NCBI GenBank assembly: GCA_963556495.2
Contig: OY747714.1
Location: 49,390,041 to 49,454,040 of the forward strand
Source: Valencia hispanica
Lineage: Eukaryota > Chordata > Actinopteri > Cyprinodontiformes > Valenciidae
Direction of reading: 5' to 3'
Length of the DNA: 64,000 nt
Every line of letters begins with the position of its first letter. The first letter of the stretch is position 1. The position numbers were made by a program, and so were the translations under genes. The notes below the pieces were generated by a model. The model did not search any database. It saw nothing but the letters and a program-made list of their open reading frames with translations, and was not told the origin of the DNA. Shown here one piece after another: positions 1-11,465 of the stretch.

Positions 1-415
1 TAATTTAATACTTATGAAGCTTTTATGGCTGTTTTGCTGCTTTGAGTAAAAACAAGTTGATGTTGAGAGAGAAATGTAAAAAGATAAATCCTACAGTTTT
101 ATTTTAACACATTTTTCTTCATATTTTTAGAAATTAAAATGTCTTTGGAAAAATCAACAGCTCATTCTTTTCTGAATATTTAAACCAACATGAACTTTGA
201 CCTCCAATCAGGGCTCTTAAGTGTTGAATTCAGGTTGACGTTAATGATTGTGCTGTGAACTCCTGGATGAAGCTTTAGATTGAGGGAGCTGAGCTCCTAG
301 TTCCAGCAAAGCAGATACTGATGGGTCCTCATCACAAAGGCGTCATAGTTCAGAGACTCAGCGTCTATCTAAAGTTGACCTTCGACCTCTCTGCTCTGTG
401 TTTCCTCTCCTGTAG
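1..415 (+). other. intron/upstream sequence of V-set gene
   Basis: AT-rich non-coding sequence with no ORF or repeat that I recognise. It ends in a pyrimidine-rich tract and an AG acceptor at 414-415 that opens the V-set exon starting at 416. The signal-peptide exon of that gene is not visible here and presumably lies left of the window. Confidence 0.6.
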
Positions 416-2963
416 ATCAGATCAACATCAAAGCTGAACCTGGACAGACCATAACTCTGCCATGTAGAACTCCTGACAGCGGGACCATCGTATTCATCGA
501 GTGGAGGAGAACTAATCCGAAGGATCAAAATGTTCTTCGGTTCAGAAATGACCAGATTGATCCATCAATCCAGCATCCATCATTTAAGGACCGGGTGAAT
601 CTGAAGGACAGTCAGTTCAAGGATGGAGACGTGTCTTTGGTTCTGAAGAACGCGATGATTAATGACAGCGGAATATATGACTGTCAAGTTGCTCAAGGAA
701 ACTCTGAGAAACTCTTCAGCACCGTCATCCTGATTGTAGCTCCTCCAGGTGAGTCTGTTTGTCTCTGGGTCAGAACCTCCAGCAGCTTCCTGGTTCTGGA
801 TGTGAAGGAGAAACATCTCTGATCAAGATGATGTTGATGAGACTCTGTAGAAGCAGCTGGTCTGAGATCAGTAGATGATGATCTTCTATCATCTCCTGAC
901 AGATCAGACTGGAGGTTAAAGGTCGTATAGTTCAACAATGTTTGGTTGATGATCACCTTTAAACGTTAAACTATGCCCATAAGGTATTAAAGGACAAATA
1001 AGCCAATGTTAACATGACCTCTGACCTAAAATGACTTTAGAAGATCAATCCATAACAGTTGATTCTGACCAGGAGCAGCTGTGGAAGTGGTCTCCAGCTT
1101 CAGGTACCTGGGTGTGCACATATCCAACGACCTCACCTGGAATGCCAACACTTCACGTCTGGTCATGAAGGCCCACCAGCGTCTCTACTTCCTGAGGAAG
1201 CTGCGGAGAGCTGGACTTGGAAGCTCCGTCCTGAGGAGTTTCTATCACTGTGCAGTGGAGAGGAGAGCGTCATCTGCACCTGCATCACCTCTCAGCAGGT
1301 ACTGCTGCTGAGAGGAAGACTCTGCAGCGGGTGGTAAAAGCTGCACAAAGGATTGTAGGGAGCAGGCTTCTCTACATGTCCCGATGCAGGGGACGGGCCC
1401 TCCGCGTCCTGAAGGACTTCACCCATCCTGCTTATAGCCTGTTTCAGCCCCTCCTCTCAGGCAGGCGGCTTAGGAGCATACAGAGCAAGACCACCAGGCT
1501 CAATAACAGCTTCTACCCTGCAGCTGTTAGACTGCTGAACTCCAGCTGTGTCCTGTAGAGCACATTTATTTTTATTTATTTATTACATTTATTTAAATCA
1601 TTTTTTTTCACTAATTTAAATTAAATGGCTTTTAATTCCGGACCTGAGTCCTAATTTCATACCATCACATGTAACGTGAGATGGTATGACAATAAAAGTT
1701 CCTTGAATCCTTGAAGTTAATAAAAGAGATAAAACCAGGACATAAACCGATTAAGGTAAACCTGGAGGAACTCAGAAGAACAGGGAGCAGAACATCAATA
1801 AGCCGACATCAGGATCTAGGAATGAATTTGGTGAAGAACAGAAAGTTGATGAAGTTGCAGCTGAAGTCAAGTTTAATGTTGGAGGTTTTCTGGCCCACAG
1901 GAACATCTGATTGTATCTCAGCAGCTTCACATCACAGTTAGACTTTAACTCTTAAAGTTTCCTCTTTAAACTTCATGAATCAGATAAATTCATCCCTCAA
2001 TATCATCTCTGGTCTGTTGGGATAGATTCAGATTCCAGGACTACAACCTGGTGGGTTCTGGAGGTTCTGATCCCTCAGGAAGAACTGATCCAGAACCAGC
2101 TCCTGGTTCCCAGTTCCTCCAGCTGCTCTGAGCCTTCTGGGCCGTTGTCTGGTACCTGAGGCAGCAGGTGGAACCGGTCCAGGACCAGAACCTTTCAGGT
2201 GTTGGTCTAGAATCATTTCCTGAACCTGTCAGCAACATCCTGTGTTTCTATGAACATCAACCAATCAGAAGCAGATTATTGATTATTGTTCTGGTTATTA
2301 GGTGGAACCGGATCAACCAATCAGAACTCTGGAGCTTCTAGATAAACTCTGAGTCAGTTTCTACTTCTGTTAATGTTTCCATCTTTTATTTGTCTCCACA
2401 GAACTGTTTCCATCCTGGGCCACAGTTCTCCTGGTTCTCCTGGTTCTGGTTCTAGTTGCTGCAGGTCTTCGCTATCGTTTTCGACACTATTTCATGAAAG
2501 GTGAGTCTCTAACACTACATTACCCATAATGCTGATGGTCACTGTCTGGTCTCCTGTGGTCTCCACAGCCTTCTCCATGAGGATGGTGAGCAGGACTCCA
2601 GGAGCTCCTCTCTCTGTGTCTCTGAGGAACCTCTTGGTGGATTCTGGCTCAGATCTCAGCAGCTTCATGTCTCTCTGTCAGATTGAGAACAACCAGAGAC
2701 AGAAAGTGCTGAGTCAGTGCCTGAGGATGGAGCAGAGCTTGTTAGGCTGCTGCCAGTCAGTAATTGGTTCCCAGTTCATCAGAAGCTCAGAGTGGAGATG
2801 GACAGAAATCTCTGACCTGATGCTTCTCAGCTCTCTGATCATTATCTGCTCCACTTCTCACTCATCCATCCATCTGATTGGTTCCTCAGGAGCTTCTGCC
2901 TCCTTATTTGGTAGCTGCTTCAAATATAAGAAGAAAACACGTCTTGATCAGAAACCGGTTTAA
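416..2963 (+). CDS. Ig V-set type I membrane protein, 3' three exons (5' end outside window)
   Basis: Three exons read in one frame: 416-748, 2402-2500 and 2890-2963 (TAA at 2961). The first and second exons both end in phase 1. Exon 1 encodes one V-set Ig domain: the B-strand cysteine is in TLPCRT, the C-strand tryptophan in IEWRR, and the F strand reads DSGIYDCQV. Exon 2 gives a short stalk and a hydrophobic segment ([18 protein letters not shown]) followed by basic residues, so the protein should sit in the plasma membrane with the Ig domain outside. Exon 3 gives a short basic tail ending KTRLDQKPV, without tyrosine motifs except a single FKYK. The fold fits the fish B7/butyrophilin-like V-set group, but the exact orthologue is not recognisable. 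The signal exon is missing from the window. Intron 1 holds a LINE fragment at 1070-1716. Confidence 0.75.
1070..1716 (+). mobile_element. 5'-truncated LINE 3' end (CR1/Rex1-like)
   Basis: The translation contains the C-terminal end of a non-LTR reverse transcriptase: [15 protein letters not shown], then [14 protein letters not shown], and, in another frame, [20 protein letters not shown]. This matches the end of the intact LINE protein at 61221-63071 in layout. A deletion and frameshift lie near 1255-1310. The 3' end is AT-rich and closes with a short TTGAATCC-type repeat at about 1700-1716. It is non-functional, lies in sense orientation, and sits in intron 1 of the V-set gene. Confidence 0.8.
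1717..2401 (+). other. intron remainder rich in GTTCTGGTTC-type words
   Basis: No coding signal. The low-complexity GGTTCTG/CAGAACC word, which recurs through the first 12.5 kb, is frequent here. The segment ends at the CCACAG acceptor (2396-2401) of the transmembrane exon. Confidence 0.5.
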
Positions 2964-3167
2964 ACTGGTTTCTGTCAGACAGGAGACAGACGTCAGGTGA
3001 GATCAGGTCATCTGGTTGGTCCATGTCCTCAAACAGCTGCTGGACCTTCGTCAGGTTGAGAGTCGTCCACCACCAGGAGACACAGAGACCAGGAGGAGAC
3101 AGTCATGTGACCCTCAGAGCTGCTGCTGTCTGTCTGTCCAACTCATCTTGTCCTTTGTTGTCCTCAG

Positions 3168-3500
3168 AATACAATGTGGAGGTGGAGTCAGGGGCGGAGT
3201 CTGTCCTGCTGCCCTGTAAAACCTGGAGAATAGGTGACCTGACTAAAGACGCTAAAGTGGAGTGGAGGGACAACCGAGGCCGGACGGTCCATGTGTATCA
3301 GAACGGTTCTGATCAGCCTGAAGAACAGAACCAGTTCTACAGCAACAGAACCAGTATGAATAAAAACCTGCTGAGAACTGGAGACCTCAGTCTGACTCTG
3401 ACATGGCCCACATATGGAGATAGTAGGATCTACACCTGCAGCGTCTCCAACAAGGAAGAAAAGATCCTGATGAAGAAACAAGTTGATCTGAAGGTCAAAG
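3168..3500 (+). CDS. V-set exon A of duplicated array
   Basis: This 333-bp exon runs between a CTCAG acceptor and a GTCAGT donor, in phase 1 at both ends. It encodes a V-set Ig domain: VLLPCKT (B-strand Cys), KVEWRD (Trp), TGDLSLTL, and SRIYTCSV (F-strand Cys). Two N-glycosylation sequons are visible (NGS and NRT). The C-C' loop reads DNRGRT. This is the first exon of the array and follows the stop of the preceding V-set gene by about 200 bp. No convincing signal-peptide exon lies in that gap. Unlike copies B-E, the tract before the acceptor does not give an in-frame methionine leader. It is likely an extracellular domain of a membrane or secreted immune-type receptor; the ligand is unknown. 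Confidence 0.75.
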
Positions 3501-3993
3501 GTCAGTGGTTTAAATGTGATGATGTTGTATTTTTCCAATCAGCTGATTAGTTGTGATCAATAATGATGGTTGGCTGATTAGAAGGTCAAAGGTCAATGTG
3601 ATGAAGATGAGGAAGAGGTCCAGGACAGACTGGGACCAGTTTCCAGTTTGTGTTCAGAACCTCCAGACGGGTCAGAACCATCAGCATTGAAGTTCCTGCA
3701 GCAGGAAAGCAGAACTTCTGTTTTCACCTCTGACAGGAACATTTGTCCTGAAATCAGCAGAACTAAGATCAGATCAAGATCTGCAGCATTTCTCCCTGGA
3801 TTCACAGGAGAGACCAGCTCGGTTCTGGTTCTGGTCCAGAAACATTTAACACCTGACCTCCATCACAACCCTGGATCCTTCCAGAACCCAGTAGAACCAA
3901 ACCTCAGAGGTCCAGAAGCTTCAACTCCTCCCAGCTTTCAGCTAGTTATCCTGTCATCTGGTTCTGGACATCTGGACAGCTTCAGAACCACAT

Positions 3994-4070
3994 CCAGAAC
4001 CTCCAGGTTCTGCTGTAATCTGGGCTCCAGAACCTCCAGGTTCTGCTGTAATCTGGGCTCCAGAACCTCA
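3994..4070 (+). repeat. 33-bp minisatellite, about 2 copies
   Basis: The unit CCAGGTTCTGCTGTAATCTG plus GGCTCCAGAACCT is repeated about twice in the A-B intron. The same unit appears with other copy numbers in later introns. Confidence 0.75.
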
Positions 4071-4782
4071 AGAACCAGCATCTTCCATCAGGTCCATCAG
4101 CTCCTCCAGAACTCAGTCCGGTTGTCAGAGAGAGAAGGTTGTGAGCACCAGGAAAAAGCTGAGGGACTGAGGAGAACTCAGAGAGCTTCATGTCCATGTG
4201 GACTGAAGAGGACGTCCTCATGTCCTCTCTGAGACACTGAGACAGAACCAGAACCCTGGTTCCACTGCAGTGAAATAACTGGATCTTCTTTCTCCAACAT
4301 GTCAGGAATCAAAGTAGAGGACAGAAGATCTGAAGTGTTGCCTCCTGTCTTCTGATTGGTCCACATTGAAAAGACGGAGCAGCTGAGAACTGGTCCCAGT
4401 GAGAGACGTTCTGGTCTCCAGTTGGACCTTGTCTCCTTGTCTTTCTGCCAGTCTGAGTGAAACAGGAGCTAAATGATGACGTTTGATCAACATGTTGAAG
4501 CTGTGAAAAACTGGGCAGCAGCAGCTGGAACACAGTGTTGATGCTGCTTGGGTCAGTCTGCAGCTTTCTGCTGTCTCTCCTGTCCACACTGAGGACTTTC
4601 TGTCCAACAGTCCCTGCTGCTGCTCAGTGGACACACAGCAGAGACAACACTGGAGACATGATGGGACACATGTCAGACTGGAACCAGTCCAACATGTTGG
4701 ACCTTCATCCAGGCACAGATAATGTCCTCAGAGCTGCTGCTGCTGTCTGTCCAACTCATCTTGTCCTTTGTTGTCCTCTCAG

Positions 4783-5106
4783 TCCCACGGGAGGAGGCGG
4801 AGCCAGGGGCGGAGTCTGTCCTGCTGCCCTGCAAAATCAGAGATCAGCTGCTTGAAGACGCTAGAGTGGAGTGGAGGGACAGAAGAGACAGGAAGGTCCA
4901 TGTGTATCAGAACGGTTCTGATCAGCCTGAAGAACAGAACCAGTTCTACAGCAACAGAACCAGGATGGATAAAGACCTGCTGAGAACTGGAGACCTCAGT
5001 CTGACTCTGACACGGCCCACAGATGAAGACAGTAACATCTACACCTGCAGCGTCTCCAACAAGGGAGACATCCTGATGAAGAAACAAGTTGATCTGAAGG
5101 TCAAAG
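4783..5106 (+). CDS. V-set exon B of duplicated array
   Basis: This 324-bp phase 1-1 exon has a CTCTCAG acceptor and a GTCAGT donor. It encodes a V-set domain with [16 protein letters not shown] and NRT sequons, [12 protein letters not shown] and SNIYTCSV. The C-C' loop reads RRDRK. Its reading frame also extends upstream through the polypyrimidine tract to an ATG at 4722, giving a hydrophobic leader-like stretch ([20 protein letters not shown]). This could act as a signal peptide if transcription starts locally, but the conserved acceptor makes internal splicing the simpler reading. Confidence 0.75.
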
Positions 5107-5166
5107 GTCAGTGGTTTAAATGTGATGTTGTTGTATTTTTCCAATCAGTTGATTAGTTGTGATCAA

Positions 5167-6508
5167 TAAGATAAGATAAGATAAGAGATACTTTAATAAT
5201 CCCCGTGGGGAAATTAAGTTTCGGTACAACCAATCCAAGATCATACAAACAATTACAAACATTAACACATTACAGGATTTGGAAGACCGCGGTAGCAGCC
5301 GGCTTTACCAGCGCCCCTTTTAGCAGATAGAAATGATTCACAATAGGAGGGGGGGTGAACAGGGAAAAAAAAAAAAGGCAACTCAGCCCAGCCCCCTACA
5401 GGGACCCGAGCCGAGGTGCTGAAAAAACCACTGCAAAAACATATAAGCACATGTATCGGTCATAACATATGAGAACACAAATGGGACGGGGGGGAGGTTC
5501 GGGAACCCTCCGTACAGAGAAACCGGTCGCGGCCATCCAAAGCACGCGCCCATCATTTCGCTGTCTGAAGAGTGGGCAGGAGTCTTGGGGTACCGCGAGC
5601 ATGTTGAAATCCAGGACTGCGTGCATGTCTGTAGCTGTGGCGTGAGCGTGCGTGCATGTATGTGTGCATTAATGTGAGACAATGAAACTGTTCTCAGTTC
5701 AATCCCAGAGTCTGTCGCCTGTGATGTAATATACAACCTTGGGGCTGAGTCAGGGAGCTCACAGGCTCATGTGGGGGATGGGGGAGTGGGGTGGGATGGA
5801 GCGTCCTTTTGCACACACATCCAAGGGAGTTTTTGTTTGGTCTACCAAGACTAGGGAGTCGAATTCCAGTAGATAAGAAGTTGTTGTTTTAGAGCCAGGC
5901 GAAGATCACTTTTTCTCTTGCCTTAGAGTCTGTCAGTGGTCCGAGTTCAGTCCAAATGGCCAAATCGCGGGTCAGATTACCTTCCAGCCGGCTGAGAACT
6001 TCTCCAAGTTATTGCCCAAGCAGTGAAACGAGTCCAATTTTGCTCGCACATCACAAATAGTCTGAGTGTTGACAGCACAGCAACCTTCCTGTAGCCCAGG
6101 CAACCTGCCAATTGCTGCCTTTAAGCTTGAAGTTTACGATACCTCAGAAAATCCACCTGCAATAATCAGCAGATATCCGGTTATCATGAATCCAATTATA
6201 TAAATGTTTCCAACGTCCTCGATGGCCAAAAGTGAGAGACACAAGATCCTCCACGATGTTCCATCGGAACAACTCGGCTCTCCCTTTTAGCCGTTCTCCG
6301 GGAAATTTTTTTATTAATTGTATCAAGAGACCAGCTGACCAGAACCAGATCCAGAACCATAGTTGTTCTTTCCGGAGGAGAATGCAAAGAGAGGCTCCAA
6401 AAATAGTTGACGAGACAAAAGAATGCAGAAGTAGACAACAGTAGGGAGGGAAAGAGAGAAGCGTCCATCCTCGGGGAGAGCAGGAAGAGAAAAAAAAATA
6501 AAAAATGG
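5167..6508. mobile_element. interspersed insertion in B-C intron, probably minus-strand non-LTR tail
   Basis: The duplicated unit is interrupted here. The text GATCAATAATGATGGTTGG found in the other copies is split by about 1.34 kb. The left end is a GATAA simple repeat followed by ACTTTAATAATCCCC and a GGGGAAATTAAG motif, which is the reversed 3' tail style of several teleost non-LTR elements. The right end is A-rich. At most a 3-bp TAA duplication is seen at the target. No ORF of a known transposon protein is visible, so the family stays open. Confidence 0.6.
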
Positions 6509-6903
6509 TAATGATGGTTGGCTGATTAGAAGGTCAAAGGTCAATGTGATGAAGATGAGGAAGAGGTCCAGGACAGACTGGGACCAGTTTCCAGTTTGTA
6601 TTCAGAACCTCCAGACGGGTCAGAACCATCAGCATTGAAGTTCCTGCAGCAGGAAAGCAGAACTTCTGTTTTCACCTCTGACAGGAACATTTGTCCTGAA
6701 ATCAGCAGAACTAAGATCAGAACAGGAGAGACCAGCTCGGTTCTGGTTCTGGTCCAGAAACATTTTATACCTGACTTCCATCAGAACCCTGGATCCTTCC
6801 AGAACCCAGTAGAACCAAGCCTCAGAGGTCCAGAAGCTTCAGCTCCTCCCAGCTTTCAGCTAGTCATCCTGTCAGCTGGTTCTGGAAGGTTCTTGACATC
6901 TGA

Positions 6904-7040
6904 AGCCCAGATTACAGCAGAACCTGGAGTTTCCAGTTTCTGCTGTAATCTGGGCTCCAGAACCTCCAGGTTCTGCTGTAATCTGAGCTCCAGAACCTGC
7001 AGGTTCTGCTGTAATCTGGGCTCCAGAACCTCCAGAACCA
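6904..7040 (+). repeat. 33-bp minisatellite, 3 direct copies plus one inverted copy
   Basis: Three direct copies of the CCAGGTTCTGCTGTAATCTG-type unit occupy 6930-7040. Immediately before them, 6904-6929 carries the reverse complement (AGCCCAGATTACAGCAGAAC onward), so the first copy can pair as a hairpin. Confidence 0.75.
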
Positions 7041-7749
7041 GCATCTTCCATCAGGTCCATCAGCTCCTCCAGAACTCAGTCCGGTTGTCAGAGAGAAAAG
7101 GTTGTGAGGACCAGGAAGAAGCTGAGGGACTCAGGAGAACTGAGAGCTTCATGTCCATGTGGACTGAAGAGGACGTCCTCATGTCCTCTCTGAGACACTG
7201 AGACAGAACCAGAACCCTGGTTCCACTGCAGTGAAATAACTGGATCTTCTTTCTCCAACATGTCAGGAATCAAAGTAGAGGACAGAAGATCTGAAGTGTT
7301 GCCTCCTGTCTTCTGATTGGTCCACATTGAAAAGACGGAGCAGCTGAGAACTGGTCCCAGTGAGAGACGTTCTGGTTCTGGTCTCCAGTTGGACCTTGTC
7401 TCCTTGTCTTTCTGCCAGTCTGAGTGAAACAGGAGCTAAATGATGACGTTTGATCAACATGTTGAAGCTGTGAAAAACTGGGCAGCAGCAGCTGGAACAC
7501 AGTGTTGATGCTGCTTGGGTCAGTCTGCAGCTTTCTGCTGTCTCTCCTGTCCACACTGAGGACTTTCTGTCCAACAGTCCCTGCTGCTGCTCAGTGGACA
7601 CACAGCAGAGACAACACTGGAGACATGATGGGACACATGTCAGACTGGAACCAGTCCAACATGTTGGACCTTCATCCAGGCACAGATAATGTCCTCAGAG
7701 CTGCTGCTGCTGTCTGTCCAACTCATCTTGTCCTTTGTTGTCCACTCAG

Positions 7750-8091
7750 TCCCACAGGTGGAGGTGGAGGTGGAGGTGGAGGCGGAGTCAGGGGAGGAGT
7801 CTGTCCTGCTGCCCTGCAGAACCAGAGTTCAGCTGCTTAAAGACGCTAGAGTGGAGTGGAGGGATGATGGAGGCTGGACGGTCCATGTGTATCAGAACGG
7901 TTCTGATCAGCCTGAAGAACAGGACCAGTTCTACAGAGACAGAACCAGGATGAATGAAGACCTGCTGAGAACTGGAGACCTCAGTCTGACTCTGACATGG
8001 CCCACAGATGAAGACAGTAACATCTACACCTGCAGCGTCTCCAACAAGGGAGACATCCTGATGAAGAAACAAGTTGATCTGAAGGTCAAAG
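7750..8091 (+). CDS. V-set exon C of duplicated array
   Basis: This 342-bp phase 1-1 exon is the longest of the set, because the N-terminal GTGGAG codon pair is repeated several times ([11 protein letters not shown]) before the domain. V-set landmarks are [28 protein letters not shown] and SNIYTCSV. The C-C' loop reads DDGGWT, as in exon D. The NRT sequon of other copies is changed to DRT, so one glycosylation site is lost. As in B, D and E, an upstream in-frame ATG (7689) gives a leader-like hydrophobic stretch. Confidence 0.75.
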
Positions 8092-8583
8092 GTCAGTGGT
8101 TTAAATGTGATGTTGTTGTATTTTTCCAATCAGCTGATTAGTTGTGATCAATAATGATGGTTGGCTGATTAGAAGGTCAAAGGTCAATGTGATGAAGATG
8201 AGGAAGAGGTCCAGGACAGACTGGGACCAGTTTCCAGTTTGTGTTCAGAACCTCCAGACGGGTCAGAACCATCAGCATTGAAGTTCCTGCAGCAGGAAAG
8301 CAGAACTTCTGTTTTCACCTCTGACAGGAACATTTGTCCTGAAATCAGCAGAACTAAGATCAGATCAAGATCTGCAGCATTTCTCCCTGGATTCACAGGA
8401 GAGACCAGCTCGGTTCTGGTTCTGGTCCAGAAACATTTAACACCTGACCTCCATCACAACCCTGGATCCTTCCAGAACCCAGTAGAACCAAACCTCAGAG
8501 GTCCAGAAGCTTCAACTCCTCCCAGCTTTCAGCTAGTTATCCTGTCATCTGGTTCTGGACATCTGGACAGCTTCAGAACCACA

Positions 8584-8661
8584 TCCAGAACCTCCAGGTT
8601 CTGCTGTAATCTGGGCTCCAGAACCTCCAGGTTCTGCTGTAATCTGGGCTCCAGAACCTCA
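8584..8661 (+). repeat. 33-bp minisatellite, about 2 copies
   Basis: Same unit and copy number as at 3994-4070, in the C-D intron. The two introns also agree around it, so these units look more recently related to each other than to the B-C unit. Confidence 0.7.
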
Positions 8662-9398
8662 AGAACCAGCATCTTCCATCAGGTCCATCAGCTCCTCCAG
8701 AACTCAGTCCGGTTGTCAGAGAGAGAAGGTTGTGAGGACCAGGAAGAAGCTGAGGGACTCAGGAGAACTGAGAGCTTCATGTCCATGTGGACTGAAGAGG
8801 ACGTCCTCATGTCCTCTCTGAGACACTGAGACAGAACCAGAACCCTGGTTCCACTGCAGTGAAATAACTGGATCTTCTTTCTCCAACATGTCAGGAATCA
8901 AAGTAGAGGACAGAAGATCTGAAGTGTTGCCTCCTGTCTTCTGATTGGTCCACATTGAAAAGACGGAGCAGCTGAGAACTGGTCCCAGTGAGAGACGTTC
9001 TGGTTCTGGTCTCCAGTTGGACCTTGTCTCCTTGTCTTTCTGCCAGTCTGAGTGAAACAGGAGCTAAATGATGACGTTTGATCAACATGTTGAAGCTGTG
9101 AAAAACTGGGCAGCAGCAGCTGGAACACAGTGTTGATGCTGCTTGGGTCAGTCTGCAGCTTTCTGCTGTCTCTCCTGTCCACACTGAGGACTTTCTGTCC
9201 AACAGTCCCTGCTGCTGCTCAGTGGACACACAGCAGAGACAACACTGGAGACATGATGGGACACATGTCAGACTGGAACCAGTCCAACATGTCAGACTGG
9301 AACCAGTCCAACATGTTGGACCTTCATCCAGGCACAGATAATGTCCTCAGAGCTGCTGCTGTCTGTCCAACTCATCTTGTCCTTTGTTGTCCTCTCAG

Positions 9399-9725
9399 TC
9401 CCACAGGTGAAGGCGGAGCCAGGGGCGGAGTCTGTCCTGCTGCCCTGCAAAATCAGAGTTCAGCTGCTTAAAGACGCTAGAGTGGAGTGGAGGGATGATG
9501 GAGGCTGGACGGTCCATGTGTATCAGAACGGTTCTGATCAGCCTGAAGAACAGAACCAGTTCTACAGCAACAGAACCAGGATGAATAAAAACCTGCTGAG
9601 AACTGGAGACTTCAGTCTGACTCTGAGACGTCCCACAGATGAAGACAGTAAGATCTACACCTGCAGCGTCTTTAACAAGGAGGGAGAAATCCTGATGAAG
9701 AAACAAGTTGATCTGAAGGTCAAAG
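9399..9725 (+). CDS. V-set exon D of duplicated array
   Basis: This 327-bp phase 1-1 exon encodes a V-set domain with [16 protein letters not shown] and NRT sequons, [12 protein letters not shown] and SKIYTCSV followed by FNKEGEI. The C-C' loop DDGGWT is shared with C, while the region after the F-strand Cys matches E rather than C. This mosaic pattern suggests exchange between copies. An in-frame ATG at 9341 opens a leader-like stretch with three rather than four consecutive leucines. Confidence 0.75.
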
Positions 9726-10258
9726 GTCAGTGGTTTAAATGTGATGTTGTTGTATTTTTCCAATCAGCTGATTAGTTGTGATCAATAATGATGGTTGGCT
9801 GATTAGAAGGTCAAAGGTCAATGTGATGAAGATGAGGAAGAGAAAGAGGTCCAGGACAGACTGGGACCAGTTTCCAGTTTGTGTTCAGAACCTCCAGACG
9901 GGTCAGAACCATCAGCATTGAAGTTCCTGCAGCAGGAAAGCAGAACTTCTGTTTTCACCTCTGACAGAAACATTTGTCCTGAAATCAGCAGAACTAAGAT
10001 CAGATCACAGGAGAGACCAGCTCGGTTCTGATTCTACCAGAGGAACCGTTTGGATCAGAACAGAGAGACCAGCTCGGTTCTGGTTCTGGTCCAGAAACAT
10101 TTAACACCTGACCTCCATCACAACCCTGGATCCTTCCAGAACCCAGTAGAACCAAACCTCAGAGGTCCAGAAGCTTCAACTCCTCTCAGCTTTCAGCTAG
10201 TTATCCTGTCATCTGGTTCTGGAAGGTTCTGGACATCTGGACAGCTTCAGAACCACAT

Positions 10259-10405
10259 CCAGAACCTCCAGGTTCTGCTGTAATCTGGGCTCCAGAACCT
10301 CCAGGTTCTGCTGTAATCTGGGCTCCAGAACCTCCAGGTTCTGCTGTAATCTGGGCTCCAGAACCTGCAGGTTCTGCTGTAATCTGGGCTCCAGAACCTC
10401 CAGAA
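10259..10405 (+). repeat. 33-bp minisatellite, about 4 copies
   Basis: Four successive copies of the unit seen at 3994, 6930 and 8584 lie in the D-E intron, the largest expansion in the window. One copy has CCTGCAGG in place of CCTCCAGG. Confidence 0.75.
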
Positions 10406-11138
10406 CCAGCATCTTCCATCAGGTCCATCAGCTCCTCCAGAACTCAGTCCGGTTGTCAGAGAGAAAAGGTTGTGAGGACCAGGAAGAAGCTGAGGGACTC
10501 AGGAGAACTGAGAGCTTCATGTCCATGTGGACTGAAGAGGACGTCCTCATGTCCTCTCTGAGACACTGAGACAGAACCAGAACCCTGGTTCCACTGCAGT
10601 GAAATAACTGGATCTTCTTTCTCCAACATGTCAGGAATCAAAGTAGAGGACAGAAGATCTGAAGTGTTGCCTCCTGTCTTCTGATTGGTCCACATTGAAA
10701 AGACGGAGCAGCTGAGAACTGGTCCCAGTGAGAGACGTTCTGGTTCTGGTCTCCAGTTGGACCTTGTCTCCTTGTCTTTCTGCCAGTCTGAGTGAAACAG
10801 GAGCTAAATGATGACGTTTGATCAACATGTTGAAGCTGTGAAAAACTGGGCAGCAGCAGCTGGAACACAGTGTTGATGCTGCTTGGGTCAGTCTGCAGCT
10901 TTCTGCTGTCTCTCCTGTCCACACTGAGGACTTTCTGTCCAACAGTCCCTGCTGCTGCTCAGTGGACACACAGCAGAGACAACACTGGAGACATGATGGG
11001 ACACATGTCAGACTGGAACCAGTCCAACATGTCAGACTGGAACCAGTCCAACATGTTGGACCTTCATCCAGGCACAGAAAATGTCCTCAGAGCTGCTGCT
11101 GTCTGTCCAACTCATCTTGTCCTTTGTTGTCCTCTCAG

Positions 11139-11465
11139 TCCCACAGGTGAAGGCGGAGCCAGGGGCGGAGTCTGTCCTGCTGCCCTGCAAAATCAGAGAT
11201 CAGCTGCCCGAAGACGCTAAAGTGGAGTGGAGGGACTATAGTGACAGGAAGGTCCATGTGTATCAGAACGGTTCTGATCAGCCTGAAGAACAGGACCAGT
11301 TCTACAGCAACAGAACCAGGATGAATGAAGACCTGCTGAGAACTGGAGACCTCAGTCTGACTCTGACATGGCCCACAGATGGAGACAGTAACATCTACAT
11401 CTGCAGCGTCTTTAACGAGGAGGGAGAAATCCTGATGAGGAATCAAGTTGATCTCTGGGTCAAAG
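11139..11465 (+). CDS. V-set exon E of duplicated array
   Basis: This 327-bp phase 1-1 exon encodes a V-set domain with VLLPCKI, KVEWRD, NGS and NRT sequons, [12 protein letters not shown] and SNIYICSV (Thr to Ile before the second Cys). The C-C' loop reads DYSDRK. The G strand reads QVDLWVKG, where copies A-D have QVDLKVKG. The same leader-like upstream frame as in D starts at 11081. All canonical V-set residues are present. Confidence 0.75.

Noticed and set aside
2529..2889. Upstream part of the 144-codon frame ending at 2963 as a separate gene
   Set aside because: Only the last 24 codons after the CCTCAG acceptor at 2884-2889 fit the gene; the rest is intron read-through.
3648..4232. Repeated open frame of about 194-200 codons in the duplicated units (also at 6596 and 8239)
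   Set aside because: It spans the minisatellite and intron text of each unit, is repeated only because the DNA is repeated, has no domain, and lies between good splice sites of V exons.
4302..4634. Minus-strand 110-112-codon frames repeated in each unit
   Set aside because: Antisense frames in duplicated introns; no splice or domain support, and small indels between copies change length without frame care.
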